DNA of 64,000 nucleotides, taken from Anaerolineaceae bacterium (GTDB lineage Bacteria; Chloroflexota; Anaerolineae; Promineifilales; Promineifilaceae). This document shows positions 25,092 through 34,176 of the stretch, in pieces (within the stretch, counting starts at the first letter, position 1; every line of letters begins with the position of its first letter). The stretch covers positions 45,779 to 109,778 of the forward strand of contig PABI01000002.1 of the NCBI GenBank assembly GCA_002699125.1, given 5' to 3'. The notes under the pieces are model-generated. The model was not told the origin of the DNA and made no database searches. It saw only the letters and a list, made by a program, of their open reading frames with translations. The position numbers and the translations under genes were made by a program.

Positions 25092-25541
25092 ATGGCTATT
25101 TTGGAGAAAAACAGGATTAAATTGCAGGCAACGGCCGTGAACAAAGAAGACGCCATTCGCCAGGCCGGTGCTCTGCTGGTAGAGAGCGGCTGCGTGGCTG
25201 CCCCTTACGTCGATGGCATGTTGGCCCGCGAGACCACCATGTCTACCTACTTGGGGAACGGCGTTTCCATTCCGCATGGGCAATATGAAGATCGGGGACA
25301 CATCCAGCAAACAGGCATTTCTGTGTTGCAAGTGCCCGCCGGGGTGCTCTGGGATGAAGATGATGAGGATGAGTTAGCCTATTTGATCATTGGTATTGCC
25401 GCCAATTCAGATGAGCACATGACGGTTTTGTCGAACCTGGCCGAGGCGATTGAAGACCCTGATATGGCTGAAGAACTGGCCAAGACAACCGACGCAGATT
25501 TGATTATGCGCTGCCTGAATGGTGTACCGGACGGCGTATAG
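25092..25541 (+). CDS. PTS mannitol/fructose-type EIIA component
   Basis: This 149-residue EIIA protein accepts phosphate from HPr. The active histidine is His-62 in GNGVSIPHGQ, the standard EIIA-Mtl/Fru motif. It follows the EIIB gene with no gap, and its partner HPr-EI fusion lies 140 bp downstream across another intergenic repeat. Confidence 0.92.
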   Translation: MAILEKNRIKLQATAVNKEDAIRQAGALLVESGCVAAPYVDGMLARETTMSTYLGNGVSIPHGQYEDRGHIQQTGISVLQVPAGVLWDEDDEDELAYLIIGIAANSDEHMTVLSNLAEAIEDPDMAEELAKTTDADLIMRCLNGVPDGV

Positions 25542-25599
25542 GCGCACCGAAATCTTTGGGCACTGATACTTCGACTGCGCTCAGTACAAGCCTACACAG

Positions 25600-25672
25600 A
25601 TTGACACTGATAGAAATAAAAAATCAGCATTTATCAGCGTTCATCTGCGTCCTATTTCTCAACCACAGGAAG
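25600..25672. repeat. Intergenic repeat of the CACTGATA/TATCAGCG type
   Basis: CACAGATTGACACTGATAG and, after an A/T-rich spacer, TTATCAGCGTTCATCTGCGTCC form an imperfect inverted repeat. The words GACACTGAT and CAGCGTTCATC recur in the hairpin at 39250-39320, so it belongs to the same dispersed family. Confidence 0.6.
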
Positions 25673-25679
25673 TGAAGTT

Positions 25680-27719
25680 GTGAAACAGCTAAACTTTGTC
25701 ATAGATAACGCTACCGGGCTTCATGCTCGACCAGCAAAAGTGTTTGTTAAAACGGCTAAGCAGTTTAAATCTGACATTCGCGTGCTGCACGGCAGCAAAA
25801 AGGTGAATGCCAAAAGCTTAATTGCCGTATTGGGCTTGGGGGTAGAGCATGGCGGCACCATTCAGGTAGAGCTGGATGGGGTGGATGAGGAGTTAGCGGC
25901 CGAGGCTTTGCAAACGGCCGTTGCCACCGGCCTGGGGGAAGGCGAACACAAACCAGAACCAGCAACGACTAATTTAGTCGCTGCAAAGCCCGCCCCCGGC
26001 AAACCAGCAGCTCCGACGCCAGTCGCCGTGGACAAACTGCCCAAAAATGGTTTGCGCGGCGTGGCCGCTGCCCCTGGTCTGGCTATTGGACCCGTGTTCC
26101 AGCTCAGGCAAACGGCCGTTACCTTAACCCAGGAATTTGCCGGCGTGGCGGCGGAACAGGATCGTCTGGAAACGGCGCTGGCGTGCGGGCAAGAACAGCT
26201 ATTTGCCTTGCGCCAAAAAGTAGCCGCCCAGGCACCAGAAGAAGCCGCCATTTTTGATGTTCACCGCGAGCTGCTCACCGACGATGGTTTACTGGAAGCG
26301 GTCCAGCAAAAAATCGAGGCCCGGCAAAATGCCGGGCAGGCGTGGCAGGCCACCATTGAAGAGCAGGCTGCCCAGCTGTCAGCCCTGGATGATCCGCTGT
26401 TGGCGGCGCGCGCGGCTGATATTCGGGATGTGGGTAACCGCATTTTGAAGCTGTTGGCCGGGGATGATAGCAGCGATGTGCAGTGGCCGGATCATCCAGT
26501 AGTGGTCATTGCCCATGATCTCACGCCATCGGACACGGCGACGCTGGATCCGCAAAAGGTGCTGGGTTTTGCGACGGCCGTTGGCGGACCAACCGCTCAT
26601 TCGGCCATCATTGCCCGGGCGTTGAGCTTGCCGGCAGTGGTGAGCGTGGGGGAGGGGTTGTTGGACGTTGCGGATGGAACGGCCGTAATCCTCAACGGCA
26701 GCAATGGTATGATTCAGGTAAATCCTGATGAAGCCGCCCAAAATGAAGCCAAAAGCCAGCTGGCCGCTGCCAAAAAGCAGCAGCAAGTGGCCAGCGAACA
26801 GGCCGCCGAGCCGGCCATCACCCTGGACAATCACCGGATGGAGATAGCTGCCAACATCGGCGGCGTGGCCGATGCACAAAAGGCCAACCAGTCTGGTGCC
26901 GAGGGCGTGGGCTTGCTGCGCACCGAATTTCTCTTCCTGGATCGGGCTACACCGCCCTCGGAAGATGAACAGTTTGCCGTGTACCGTCAAATCGCCGAGG
27001 CGATGGAAGGTAAGCCGGTTATTATCCGCACGCTAGACATCGGCGGTGACAAGCCGCTGCCCTATGTGAAGGTGCCCCCGGAAGACAATCCATTTTTGGG
27101 TGAACGTGGCCTGCGCCTCTGCCTGAACCGGCCCGAACTCATGCAAGAGCAGCTGCGCGCTATCTTGCGTGCGGCCAGCTATGGTTCGCTGCGCATCATG
27201 TTCCCCATGGTGGCCGACATGTCTGAGTGGCACGCGGCCAAAACAATGGTGGACGAAATTCGGGCCGAGCTGAATGCACCTGAAGTGCCGGTAGGCATCA
27301 TGATAGAAATTCCCGCCGCGGCGCTGATGGCCGATCTGTTTGCCAAAGAGGTTGATTTCTTCTCGATTGGTACCAATGATTTAACGCAGTACACGCTGGC
27401 GATGGATCGGATGCATCCCACGCTGGCGGGCAAATCGGATGGTTTGCATCCGGCCGTGCTGCGCCTGATTGACGCCACCGTGCGCGGGGCACACGCCTCG
27501 GGCAAGTGGGTAGGCGTCTGTGGCGAGCTGGGGGCTGATCCGCAAGCGACGCCAATTTTACTGGGCCTGGGCGTCGATGAATTGAGCGTTAGTGTGCCCT
27601 CTATCGCTTTGGTCAAGGCAAAAATTCGCAGTCTAAACCGGGCGGAGGCGCAAAAGCTGGCGGCTAAAGCCCTGGCCTGCGCCACCGCGCGCCAAGTGCG
27701 AGATTTGGTGGGCGATTAG
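25680..27719 (+). CDS. HPr - enzyme I fusion (phosphoenolpyruvate-protein phosphotransferase)
   Basis: This 679-residue protein combines the two general PTS energy-coupling components. Residues 1-90 are HPr, with the active His-15 (ATGLHARPAK) and the regulatory Ser-46 (VNAKSLIAVL). A Pro/Ala-rich linker (about 93-118) leads to enzyme I with its active His-307 (GGPTAHSAIIARAL), the PEP-binding GVGLLRTEFLFL and SIGTNDLTQYTLAMDR, and a C-terminal CGELGADP with the catalytic cysteine. The start is GTG. Fused HPr-EI in a substrate operon resembles fructose systems (FPr-type) but lacks their EIIA domain. Confidence 0.95.
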   Translation: MKQLNFVIDNATGLHARPAKVFVKTAKQFKSDIRVLHGSKKVNAKSLIAVLGLGVEHGGTIQVELDGVDEELAAEALQTAVATGLGEGEHKPEPATTNLVAAKPAPGKPAAPTPVAVDKLPKNGLRGVAAAPGLAIGPVFQLRQTAVTLTQEFAGVAAEQDRLETALACGQEQLFALRQKVAAQAPEEAAIFDVHRELLTDDGLLEAVQQKIEARQNAGQAWQATIEEQAAQLSALDDPLLAARAADIRDVGNRILKLLAGDDSSDVQWPDHPVVVIAHDLTPSDTATLDPQKVLGFATAVGGPTAHSAIIARALSLPAVVSVGEGLLDVADGTAVILNGSNGMIQVNPDEAAQNEAKSQLAAAKKQQQVASEQAAEPAITLDNHRMEIAANIGGVADAQKANQSGAEGVGLLRTEFLFLDRATPPSEDEQFAVYRQIAEAMEGKPVIIRTLDIGGDKPLPYVKVPPEDNPFLGERGLRLCLNRPELMQEQLRAILRAASYGSLRIMFPMVADMSEWHAAKTMVDEIRAELNAPEVPVGIMIEIPAAALMADLFAKEVDFFSIGTNDLTQYTLAMDRMHPTLAGKSDGLHPAVLRLIDATVRGAHASGKWVGVCGELGADPQATPILLGLGVDELSVSVPSIALVKAKIRSLNRAEAQKLAAKALACATARQVRDLVGD

Positions 27720-27806
27720 GCAATTTGAGTAAGAGAATAATCAAAAATTACGCGGGTTTTTCATGAATTCAAAAAATATTCAGATAACCTTCGCGAAGAA
27801 CCTTAA

Positions 27807-27909
27807 CTTGTCATTTCGAACGAAGTGAGAAATCTTTGACACGATTGCGGGCTATTTGTTTGCCAAGTTTAGAAAGATTTCTCGCCAAAAAGCGGCTCGA
27901 AATGACAAG
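27807..27909. repeat. Intergenic inverted repeat (TGTCATTTCGA family)
   Basis: CTTGTCATTTCGA (27807-27819) and GAGAAATCTTT (27827-27837) are matched by AAAGATTTCTC (27873-27883) and TCGAAATGACAAG (27897-27909), giving a two-part stem of 24 bp in all. This word type is a widespread bacterial intergenic repeat. It ends 14 bp before the next start codon. Confidence 0.85.
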
Positions 27910-27923
27910 CGGGGAGTGAAAAA

Positions 27924-29687
27924 ATGACGAAAAAATATGAACTTTACCGGACCGGCCAGGCACCTCTGCCTGACAAAACCTGGTCCTGGAATATGTATGG
28001 TGCGGGGATTGAAAATATCGGACGAGATGGACAACCCGAACCGTTCCCCATTCCCGAGCCGGCCGACAATCAATTGCTGGTTCGTGTAGACAGTGTAGGT
28101 ATGTGCTTCTCTGACGTGAAGCTGATCAAGCAGGGTGGATCGCATCCTAAACTGTACAATCGTAATCTGGCCGAAGAGCCAACCCGCCTGGGACATGAGG
28201 CGGCGTTGACGATCATTAAAGTGGGTAAGGAGTTGCAGAATGAATACCGTCCTGGGCAGCGTCTGGCGATACAACCGGACATTTACCAGGACGGCCGTTC
28301 CACAGCTTACGGCTACACCATCCCCGGCGGGCTCACCCAATATCACCTCATCGGCCCGGAAGTGCTGGACGCCGACGACGGCGCTTACGTCCTGCCCCTG
28401 ACCGATGAGTTGGGCTACGCTGAAACCGCGCTGACTGAGCCGTGGGCCTGTGTAGAAGCTTCTTACACGCAGCGCCGCCGCTTGCAGCCCAAAGCGGGCG
28501 GGCGGTTGTGGGTGATTGGCCGGCCCGGTGATGAGACAGTGTACACATTTTCTGCCGAGTTACCCGCGCCGTCGCTGGTGGTGTTAAGCGATGTGCCGGA
28601 CGGTGTGAAGGCGCTCATCTGGCAAAAGGTTGGACCAACTACGGAGATGTTTGTGAGGGATGGGTTACTGCCGTCTGACTTTCCCGCCCTCAAAGCTGAA
28701 ATCACCGATGATGAAGGGTTTGACGACATCATCATGCTGGCCCCACAAAGTGCCGAGCGAGTGAGTGAAGCGGCTAAGTTAACCGCGTTTCGCGGCACCT
28801 TTAACCTGGTGGGTGACAAGCCGCTGGACGGCAAGGTAGAAATTGACGTGGGGCGGATTCATTACCATTACACCGCCTACGTGGGCAATCCTGGACCGGA
28901 CATAGCTGCCTCTTATGGTGAAGCGCGCAATCGTTGTGATTTGCTGCCGGGGGGAGCGGCCGTATTTGTGGGGGCCGGTGGCCCCATGGGGCAGATGCAC
29001 GTGCAGCGGGCCATCGAGCTAAAAAATGGCCCCAGCCTGATCATCGCCACTGAGGTGAACCAGATGCGCCTGGAGGCTCTGGAAGCGCTGTTTGCCCCGT
29101 TGGCGGAGGCGCACGGCAAGGAGTTGCTTACCTTTAATCCAGCAACTGAAGAAGAATCGCTGCAAGACTTTGTGCTGAACGCCACGGACCAAATGGGAGC
29201 CGATGACGTGGTGGTGTGCGTGCCCGTCGCGCCGCTGATGGCTGAAGCAGGTACCTATTTGGCTCCTGACGGGATGCTGGTGCTCTTTGCCGGGGTGCCC
29301 AACGGCACGATGGCAGCACTGGACATGAGCGCGGTTTATTTACATAATGCGCAATTTACCGGCACCTCCGGCTCTGCTTTGTCTGACCAGGCGACGGTGA
29401 TTGCCAAGACCGTTGCGGGCGATTTGTCGCCTAACCGGTCGGTAGCGGCCGTGGGCGGCATGGAAGCGGCCCGCGATGGCGTGGCTGCAATGATGGAAGG
29501 GCGCTATCCGGGCAAGGTGGTCATCTTCCCCCAGATTAGCGGCCTACCGTTATTGAGCCTGGTCGAACTGAAGGAAAAATATCCGGCCGTGGCGGAGAAG
29601 TTAGGTCCCGGTGATGTTTGGACGGCCGAGGCTGAAGCCGCCCTGGTGGAGGCATTTTGGCAGGTGGAGCAGGCCGAACATGCCTAA
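27924..29687 (+). CDS. Zinc-dependent MDR dehydrogenase, L-sorbose-1-phosphate reductase-like
   Basis: This 587-residue member of the medium-chain dehydrogenase superfamily probably oxidises the sugar phosphate delivered by the PTS. The N-terminal catalytic domain has the zinc-site VGMCFSDVK and LGHEAAL, then PGQRLAIQPDIY and TEPWACVEASY, a pattern like SorE-type L-sorbose-1-phosphate reductases. The Rossmann motif is AVFVGAGGPMGQMHV near residue 355. An insertion of about 130 residues separates the two halves, making it far longer than the usual 350-410. No MtlD-family mannitol-1-phosphate dehydrogenase is present, so this may replace it. The substrate is inferred from context only. Confidence 0.75.
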   Translation: MTKKYELYRTGQAPLPDKTWSWNMYGAGIENIGRDGQPEPFPIPEPADNQLLVRVDSVGMCFSDVKLIKQGGSHPKLYNRNLAEEPTRLGHEAALTIIKVGKELQNEYRPGQRLAIQPDIYQDGRSTAYGYTIPGGLTQYHLIGPEVLDADDGAYVLPLTDELGYAETALTEPWACVEASYTQRRRLQPKAGGRLWVIGRPGDETVYTFSAELPAPSLVVLSDVPDGVKALIWQKVGPTTEMFVRDGLLPSDFPALKAEITDDEGFDDIIMLAPQSAERVSEAAKLTAFRGTFNLVGDKPLDGKVEIDVGRIHYHYTAYVGNPGPDIAASYGEARNRCDLLPGGAAVFVGAGGPMGQMHVQRAIELKNGPSLIIATEVNQMRLEALEALFAPLAEAHGKELLTFNPATEEESLQDFVLNATDQMGADDVVVCVPVAPLMAEAGTYLAPDGMLVLFAGVPNGTMAALDMSAVYLHNAQFTGTSGSALSDQATVIAKTVAGDLSPNRSVAAVGGMEAARDGVAAMMEGRYPGKVVIFPQISGLPLLSLVELKEKYPAVAEKLGPGDVWTAEAEAALVEAFWQVEQAEHA

Positions 29688-30042
29688 GCAAAAAGCGCGT
29701 GCCGGGCTGCTGCGGCAGTATGTTTTGGCCGGGGCCGGACTTGGGCTGTATTTTGGCCTTTTCTTTCGTCCGGCGCGGGAACCAAATTTTGCTGTAGGGG
29801 TGGCTTTGGCGCTGCTGGCAACGGCCGTTTTCATCGTGCCTGCCCTGTTAAAGAAAGATCGACCACCGCTGGGGGACTTGGGGCGAACGGCCGTAACCAC
29901 CTTCATCAAATTTGCTTTCATTCTGGCCCTGCTGGAATCGCGCCATTACGTCTACGACCTGGGCGGCAAGTGGCTGGTAACTATTTTTACCACGCTGCTG
30001 GGAGCCGGTGCAGGCTGGTGGCTGGCACAGAGTGATGCGTGA
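29680..30042 (+). CDS. Small membrane protein of unknown function
   Basis: This 120-residue protein has about four predicted membrane helices (GLLRQYVLAGAGLGLYFGLFF, AVGVALALLATAVFIVPALL, TTFIKFAFILALL and WLVTIFTTLLGAGAGWWLA). ATG 29680 is chosen because it overlaps the dehydrogenase stop by 8 bp, the same spacing seen at other coupled junctions here. No family was recognised. Its place in the PTS operon is the only hint of role. Confidence 0.65.
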   Translation: MPKQKARAGLLRQYVLAGAGLGLYFGLFFRPAREPNFAVGVALALLATAVFIVPALLKKDRPPLGDLGRTAVTTFIKFAFILALLESRHYVYDLGGKWLVTIFTTLLGAGAGWWLAQSDA

Positions 30043-30077
30043 AACGTGATGATTCCTTCACGCATCACGTTTCACGC
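30037..30077 (+). terminator. Hairpin at the end of the small membrane protein gene
   Basis: A perfect 15-bp stem GCGTGAAACGTGATG/CATCACGTTTCACGC (30037-30051, 30063-30077) with an 11-base loop includes the stop codon of the upstream gene. No T-run follows, so it may be an mRNA-stabilising or processing hairpin rather than a terminator. Confidence 0.6.
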
Positions 30078-30093
30078 TTCATGAAATAAACTT

Positions 30094-31044
30094 ATGATTT
30101 ACACAGTAACGCTCAACCCGGCCGTGGACCGGGAATTAACGATTAGCGAATTTGTTTTTGATACCGTGCTGCGGGCCAGCGAGGCGCGCGTGGACTGTGG
30201 CGGCAAAGGGTTTAACGTGTCGCGCATGTTGGCGGCGTTGGGGGCCAAAAGCGTGGCGCTGGGCTTTGCCGGGGGCAAGGCGGGCCAACTGCTGGCCGAA
30301 GCGTTGGCTGATTTGGGCATCGAAACCGCGTTTACCTGGATTGAGGGCGAGACACGCACCAACGTCAGCATCGTGACGGAGCAGCACGATCGCTACCTGA
30401 AGGTCAATGAATCTGGTCCAACGGTTTCTGAGGCGGCGCAAACGGCGCTGCTGGGGCAAATGGCGCAGCTCATCCAGCCGGGCGATTGGTGGGTGCTGGC
30501 GGGCAGCCTGCCGCCGAGCGTGCCGCAAACCATTTACGCCCAAATGGTGGCGCTTATTCAATCTGGCGGCGGGCAGGCGATTTTAGATACGAGTGGGGCG
30601 GCGTTGGTGGCGGGATGTGAGGAACGGCCGTTTCTCATCAAACCCAACGACAGTGAAGCCAGCAACCTGAGCAGCTTGCCCATTCACAGCCCGGAAGATG
30701 CCGTGGCTGCGGCCCGCACTGTTCAGGCGCTTGGTCCACAAAATGTGGTCATTTCGCTGGGTAAAGCCGGAGCCATCTTCAGCGACGGTCAATCGGCCTG
30801 GCTGGCCAGTTCGCCAACGATTCAGGAGCGCAACCCTATCGGCGCGGGCGATTCGATGGTGGGAGGGCTGGTGTATGGCCTCAGCCAGGGCATGGCCGTG
30901 GCCGAAGCGTTGCGTTGGGGGATCGCTTGTGGGGCAGCGACGGCGAGTTTGGCCGGAACGGCCGTTGGCTCCACCGAATTGGTCAAAACCCTCCTGGAAC
31001 AAGTCAAAATTAAAGAACTCACTATGGAGAGTCGCGATGTCTAA
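30094..31044 (+). CDS. fruK: 1-phosphofructokinase family sugar kinase
   Basis: This 316-residue PfkB-family kinase is of the FruK/LacC branch, which phosphorylates fructose 1-phosphate (or tagatose 6-phosphate). Motifs are the N-terminal MIYTVTLNPAVDRELT, GGKGFNVSRMLAALG, VLAGSLPPSVP and the C-terminal catalytic NPIGAGDSMVGG with its base Asp. It closes the metabolic part of the PTS operon and would feed glycolysis. FruK is favoured over LacC from the N-terminal pattern, with moderate certainty. Confidence 0.83.
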   Translation: MIYTVTLNPAVDRELTISEFVFDTVLRASEARVDCGGKGFNVSRMLAALGAKSVALGFAGGKAGQLLAEALADLGIETAFTWIEGETRTNVSIVTEQHDRYLKVNESGPTVSEAAQTALLGQMAQLIQPGDWWVLAGSLPPSVPQTIYAQMVALIQSGGGQAILDTSGAALVAGCEERPFLIKPNDSEASNLSSLPIHSPEDAVAAARTVQALGPQNVVISLGKAGAIFSDGQSAWLASSPTIQERNPIGAGDSMVGGLVYGLSQGMAVAEALRWGIACGAATASLAGTAVGSTELVKTLLEQVKIKELTMESRDV

Positions 31045-31390
31045 TTTTACGATTCATGATGAAAAACAGTATCCATCCAGCTCACAGGCAGTTTACCAGG
31101 CAGCGCTGGGAGCAATTGAAGGGTTGGAGGGGAAAATTCTAAAGCAGGACCCCGCAGCGGGCACCGTTGAGGCTCGCTTCGACAAGAAGATTTTGGGCAA
31201 GGTGCTGGGCGATCGGACCCAGATGCATGTAACCATTACCAATCCAGACAACGGCAGCAGCGCCGTAGCCGTAGAAATATATCCGTTAAACGCCGTAGGG
31301 CAGAAGTTGATGTTTGGCGCGCGCAAAGGCGTATCCCGCACGGTGGCTGATTGGTTTTTCGCGCATTTAGAACATCGTTTACCCAAGTAG
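31037..31390 (+). CDS. Conserved protein of unknown function
   Basis: This 117-residue soluble protein overlaps the kinase stop by 8 bp. It has alternating beta-like segments (AGTVEARFDKKILG, RTQMHVTITNP, AVAVEIYPLNAVG) and a C-terminal helix ending WFFAHLEHRL, which would suit a small alpha+beta lipid- or ligand-binding fold. I recognise no family. ATG 31037 is preferred because the reading frame upstream of it is only the shadow of the kinase gene. A strong terminator follows. Confidence 0.65.
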   Translation: MSNFTIHDEKQYPSSSQAVYQAALGAIEGLEGKILKQDPAAGTVEARFDKKILGKVLGDRTQMHVTITNPDNGSSAVAVEIYPLNAVGQKLMFGARKGVSRTVADWFFAHLEHRLPK

Positions 31391-31404
31391 TTATCCATTT
31401 TTTA

Positions 31405-31444
31405 GGTGCCGGCCACCTGCCAAGATGGCCGGCACCCCTCTTTT
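31405..31444 (+). terminator. Intrinsic terminator of the PTS operon
   Basis: An 11-bp perfect GC-rich stem GGTGCCGGCCA/TGGCCGGCACC (31405-31415, 31426-31436) with a 10-base loop is followed by CCTCTTTT. Confidence 0.88.
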
Positions 31445-31530
31445 ACGTCCGCCAAAATTTGCCTTTTCCTTTTCTTCCCCGAAAATAGCTGCTGATACAA
31501 TTAATTTGTTTCCCCACGGAGAAGAACCAC

Positions 31531-33492
31531 ATGACCGAGCAAGAAACGTACAGTCTGAGCTTTTTGCAGCTGTTGGCGCAGCAATATTCCTCGATCCAGG
31601 CTGCCTCTATGGCGATCATTAACCTCAGTGCCAATTTGAACCTGCCCAAGGGAACGGAGCATTTTATTTCAGATGTGCATGGCGAATACGAGGCGTTTTC
31701 GCATGTTTTGAAGAATGGTTCCGGCTCGATTAGACGCAAGATTGAAGAGATTTTTGCCAATACGCTGTTGGAACATGAAAAGCGCAATTTTGCCACGCTC
31801 ATTTATTATCCGGAGCAAAAACTGCCCCTCATTTTGAAAAATTTGGAGAACAAGGCGGAATGGTACCGTATCACCTTGTTTCGGCTGATTAAGCTGTGCC
31901 GGGTGGTATCGTCTAAATACACGCGTACGGCCGTACGCGAAGCCCTGCCCGACGATTTTGCCTTTATCATCGAAGAGCTGCTGCACGAGCAGGAGGGATT
32001 AGAAAACAAGCAGGAATATTACCAGAGCATCATCGATACCATTATTTCTACGGACCGGGGCAATGCTTTTATTATGGCGATGGCTCAATTGATTCAGCGC
32101 TTGGCCATTGCCCGGCTGCACGTTATTGGCGACGTGTATGATCGGGGGCCAGGGGCGCACATCATCATGGACAAATTGGTCGATTACCATGCTGTCGATG
32201 TGCAGTGGGGCAACCATGATATTTTGTGGATGGGTGCCGCTGCCGGCAGCGAAGCGTGCCTGGCCAACGTCATTCGCATCTGCCTGCGCTACGGCAACAT
32301 GGAGACGTTAGAAAATGGGTATGCCATCAGTCTGCTACCGCTGGCTTCATTTGCCATGGAAACGTACGCGGACGATCCGTGCGAACAGTTTGTGCCTAAG
32401 GAAACGGCCGAAGAATTTACTGCCAATGAATTGCTGCTCATGTCCCGAATGCAAAAAGCGATCACGATCATCCAACTGAAGCTGGAAGCGCAAATTATTC
32501 AGCGCCGTCCCCAATACGACATGGTTGACCGGCTGCTGCTAGACAAAATTGACTTTGCTAAAGGAACAATCTGTTTTGATGGTGAAGAACATCTGCTGCT
32601 GGATACACATTTGCCCACAGTTGATCCGCAAAACCCCTATGCGCTGACAGAGAAAGAGCAGTTGGTGTTGGAAAAGCTGCGCCTTTCTTTTGCCAACAGC
32701 GAACGGTTGCAGCGGCACGTGCGTTTTTTGTACTCGAAAGGCAGCTTGTACCTCATTTACAATGGCAATTTACTTTACCACGGCTGCATTGCCATGAATC
32801 CGGACGGTTCGTTTGCCTCGGTGCAGGTTGATGGGGAATCGTATCAGGCGAAAGGGTTTATGGACCGGCTGGACCGGCTGGCGCGGCAGGGTTATTTTGC
32901 CGCTGATCCCGAGCAAAAGCAGTATGGCATGGATGCGATGTGGTATTTGTGGAGTGGTTCCCATTCGCCACTGTTTGGCAAAGATAAGATGGCGACGTTT
33001 GAGCGGTACTTCCTGGCCGATCCGGCGACGCACGCCGAGGGGAAAAACGCGTATTATGCGCTGCGGGATAAGCCGGAAACGGCCGTAAAAATCCTAGAAG
33101 AATTTGGCCTGGATCCCAAAACAGCGCGTATTGTGAACGGGCACGTGCCGGTGCAGGTGAAAAAGGGAGAAAGTCCGGTGAAGGCCAACGGCCGTCTCAT
33201 TGTGATCGATGGCGGATTTTCCAAAGCATACCAGGACAAAACCGGTATTGCCGGCTACACGCTCATCCACAATTCTTATGGCTTTTTGCTGGCTTCCCAC
33301 GCCCCGTTTGAATCAACGCAAAAGGCGATTGAGCAGGGGCTGGACATTCATTCCAAAACCGAGATCTTAGAGGCGAACTACGCGCGTATTCGTGTGCGCG
33401 ATACGGACGAGGGGCGTGAGATTCAGACTAAGATTCACCAACTGGAAGCACTGCTGGAGGCGTACCGGACGGGGTTGATTAAGGAACAGTAG
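31531..33492 (+). CDS. fbp: Class III fructose-1,6-bisphosphatase
   Basis: This 653-residue enzyme is of the calcineurin-like phosphoesterase superfamily and catalyses fructose 1,6-bisphosphate to fructose 6-phosphate in gluconeogenesis. The class III (Firmicutes-type) signatures are HFISDVHGEYEAF, IGDVYDRGPGAH, WGNHDILWMGAA and the C-terminal VNGHVPVQVKKGESP, giving the metal ligands in order. The length matches the class (about 640-670). It lies just downstream of the PTS operon but behind a terminator, so it is probably a separate unit. Confidence 0.95.
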   Translation: MTEQETYSLSFLQLLAQQYSSIQAASMAIINLSANLNLPKGTEHFISDVHGEYEAFSHVLKNGSGSIRRKIEEIFANTLLEHEKRNFATLIYYPEQKLPLILKNLENKAEWYRITLFRLIKLCRVVSSKYTRTAVREALPDDFAFIIEELLHEQEGLENKQEYYQSIIDTIISTDRGNAFIMAMAQLIQRLAIARLHVIGDVYDRGPGAHIIMDKLVDYHAVDVQWGNHDILWMGAAAGSEACLANVIRICLRYGNMETLENGYAISLLPLASFAMETYADDPCEQFVPKETAEEFTANELLLMSRMQKAITIIQLKLEAQIIQRRPQYDMVDRLLLDKIDFAKGTICFDGEEHLLLDTHLPTVDPQNPYALTEKEQLVLEKLRLSFANSERLQRHVRFLYSKGSLYLIYNGNLLYHGCIAMNPDGSFASVQVDGESYQAKGFMDRLDRLARQGYFAADPEQKQYGMDAMWYLWSGSHSPLFGKDKMATFERYFLADPATHAEGKNAYYALRDKPETAVKILEEFGLDPKTARIVNGHVPVQVKKGESPVKANGRLIVIDGGFSKAYQDKTGIAGYTLIHNSYGFLLASHAPFESTQKAIEQGLDIHSKTEILEANYARIRVRDTDEGREIQTKIHQLEALLEAYRTGLIKEQ

Positions 33493-33517
33493 GGAAAAGG
33501 CGCGCCTTTTCCCTACT
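33488..33517. terminator. Perfect 30-bp palindrome between convergent fbp and acyltransferase genes
   Basis: This is a perfect palindrome centred on AGGCGCGCCT. It contains the fbp stop codon and the stop of the opposing gene. Transcripts of either strand form the same hairpin, so it probably ends both. Confidence 0.8.
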
Positions 33518-34176
33518 TAGGTGCGGGCCTGCTGGTAAACGGCCGTTAACGCCGCCGCAATCTTCTCTGTTACCAGTTCATCCTTGTCCCGCCTGTTCAC
33601 AAAAATAGGTTCGCCAAACACCAGGTGCAGCCGGGCAAAAGGAAGAGGCACCAGGTATTTATCCCAGCGGCGCAGCGCGTAACCGGCATTCGTGAAGCCG
33701 CCTACAGGAATAACGGCCGCACCCGCCTTGCGCGCCAAAAATGATGCGCCCGCCTTTTGCTCAAATGCTGGACCATCCGGGCCATCGGGGGCCAGAAAGG
33801 AATCCTTGCCCCCTTTCATTGCCTCGATAATGCGCAGCACTTTGCGCCCCCCTTCCATTGGGTTGCCCTGCATATCCACACCGTAGGGGGACGCGCCGAG
33901 TGAGGCAGCAAACGTGGAGAGAATGTCGCCACGCGGGTCACCACCCAGGGTAACGATGGTAAATTGGTCGCCGCCCACAAAGCGCACGGCATAGGTCACA
34001 AAAATAGAAAGTTGTTCGTGCCAAAAGAGCCAGAGAAGCGGCCGTTTGCTGATCATCGCTTTAGAGACATTGGCCTGCCCCTCAATTTGCCAGCGCACAG
34101 TGCGCGCCAGGATACGGTGGTAAAGGGCCAGCATGTTGCCCTGGAACTGTAATCTGCGGTCGGTAAAAGTTGTCAT
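33517..34176 (-). CDS. Lysophospholipid acyltransferase-like protein (DUF374), copy 1
   Basis: This is a 219-residue membrane-associated acyltransferase of the DUF374/LpxL-related group. Motifs are LLWLFWHEQLSIF (the H-x4-D-like catalytic region, with His in FWHEQ), APDGPDGPAFEQKAG and AAVIPVGGFTNAGYALRRWDKYLVPLPFARLHLVFGEP. Its start overlaps the stop of a paralogous gene by 4 bp. It is the last gene of the phosphatidylethanolamine operon, so acyl transfer to a phospholipid precursor is a reasonable inference. Confidence 0.8.
   Translation of the reverse strand: MTTFTDRRLQFQGNMLALYHRILARTVRWQIEGQANVSKAMISKRPLLWLFWHEQLSIFVTYAVRFVGGDQFTIVTLGGDPRGDILSTFAASLGASPYGVDMQGNPMEGGRKVLRIIEAMKGGKDSFLAPDGPDGPAFEQKAGASFLARKAGAAVIPVGGFTNAGYALRRWDKYLVPLPFARLHLVFGEPIFVNRRDKDELVTEKIAAALTAVYQQART

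Noticed and set aside
30698..31036. N-terminal extension of the small protein at 31037
   Set aside because: The upstream part of the frame lies wholly inside fruK in another frame and reads as a shadow.
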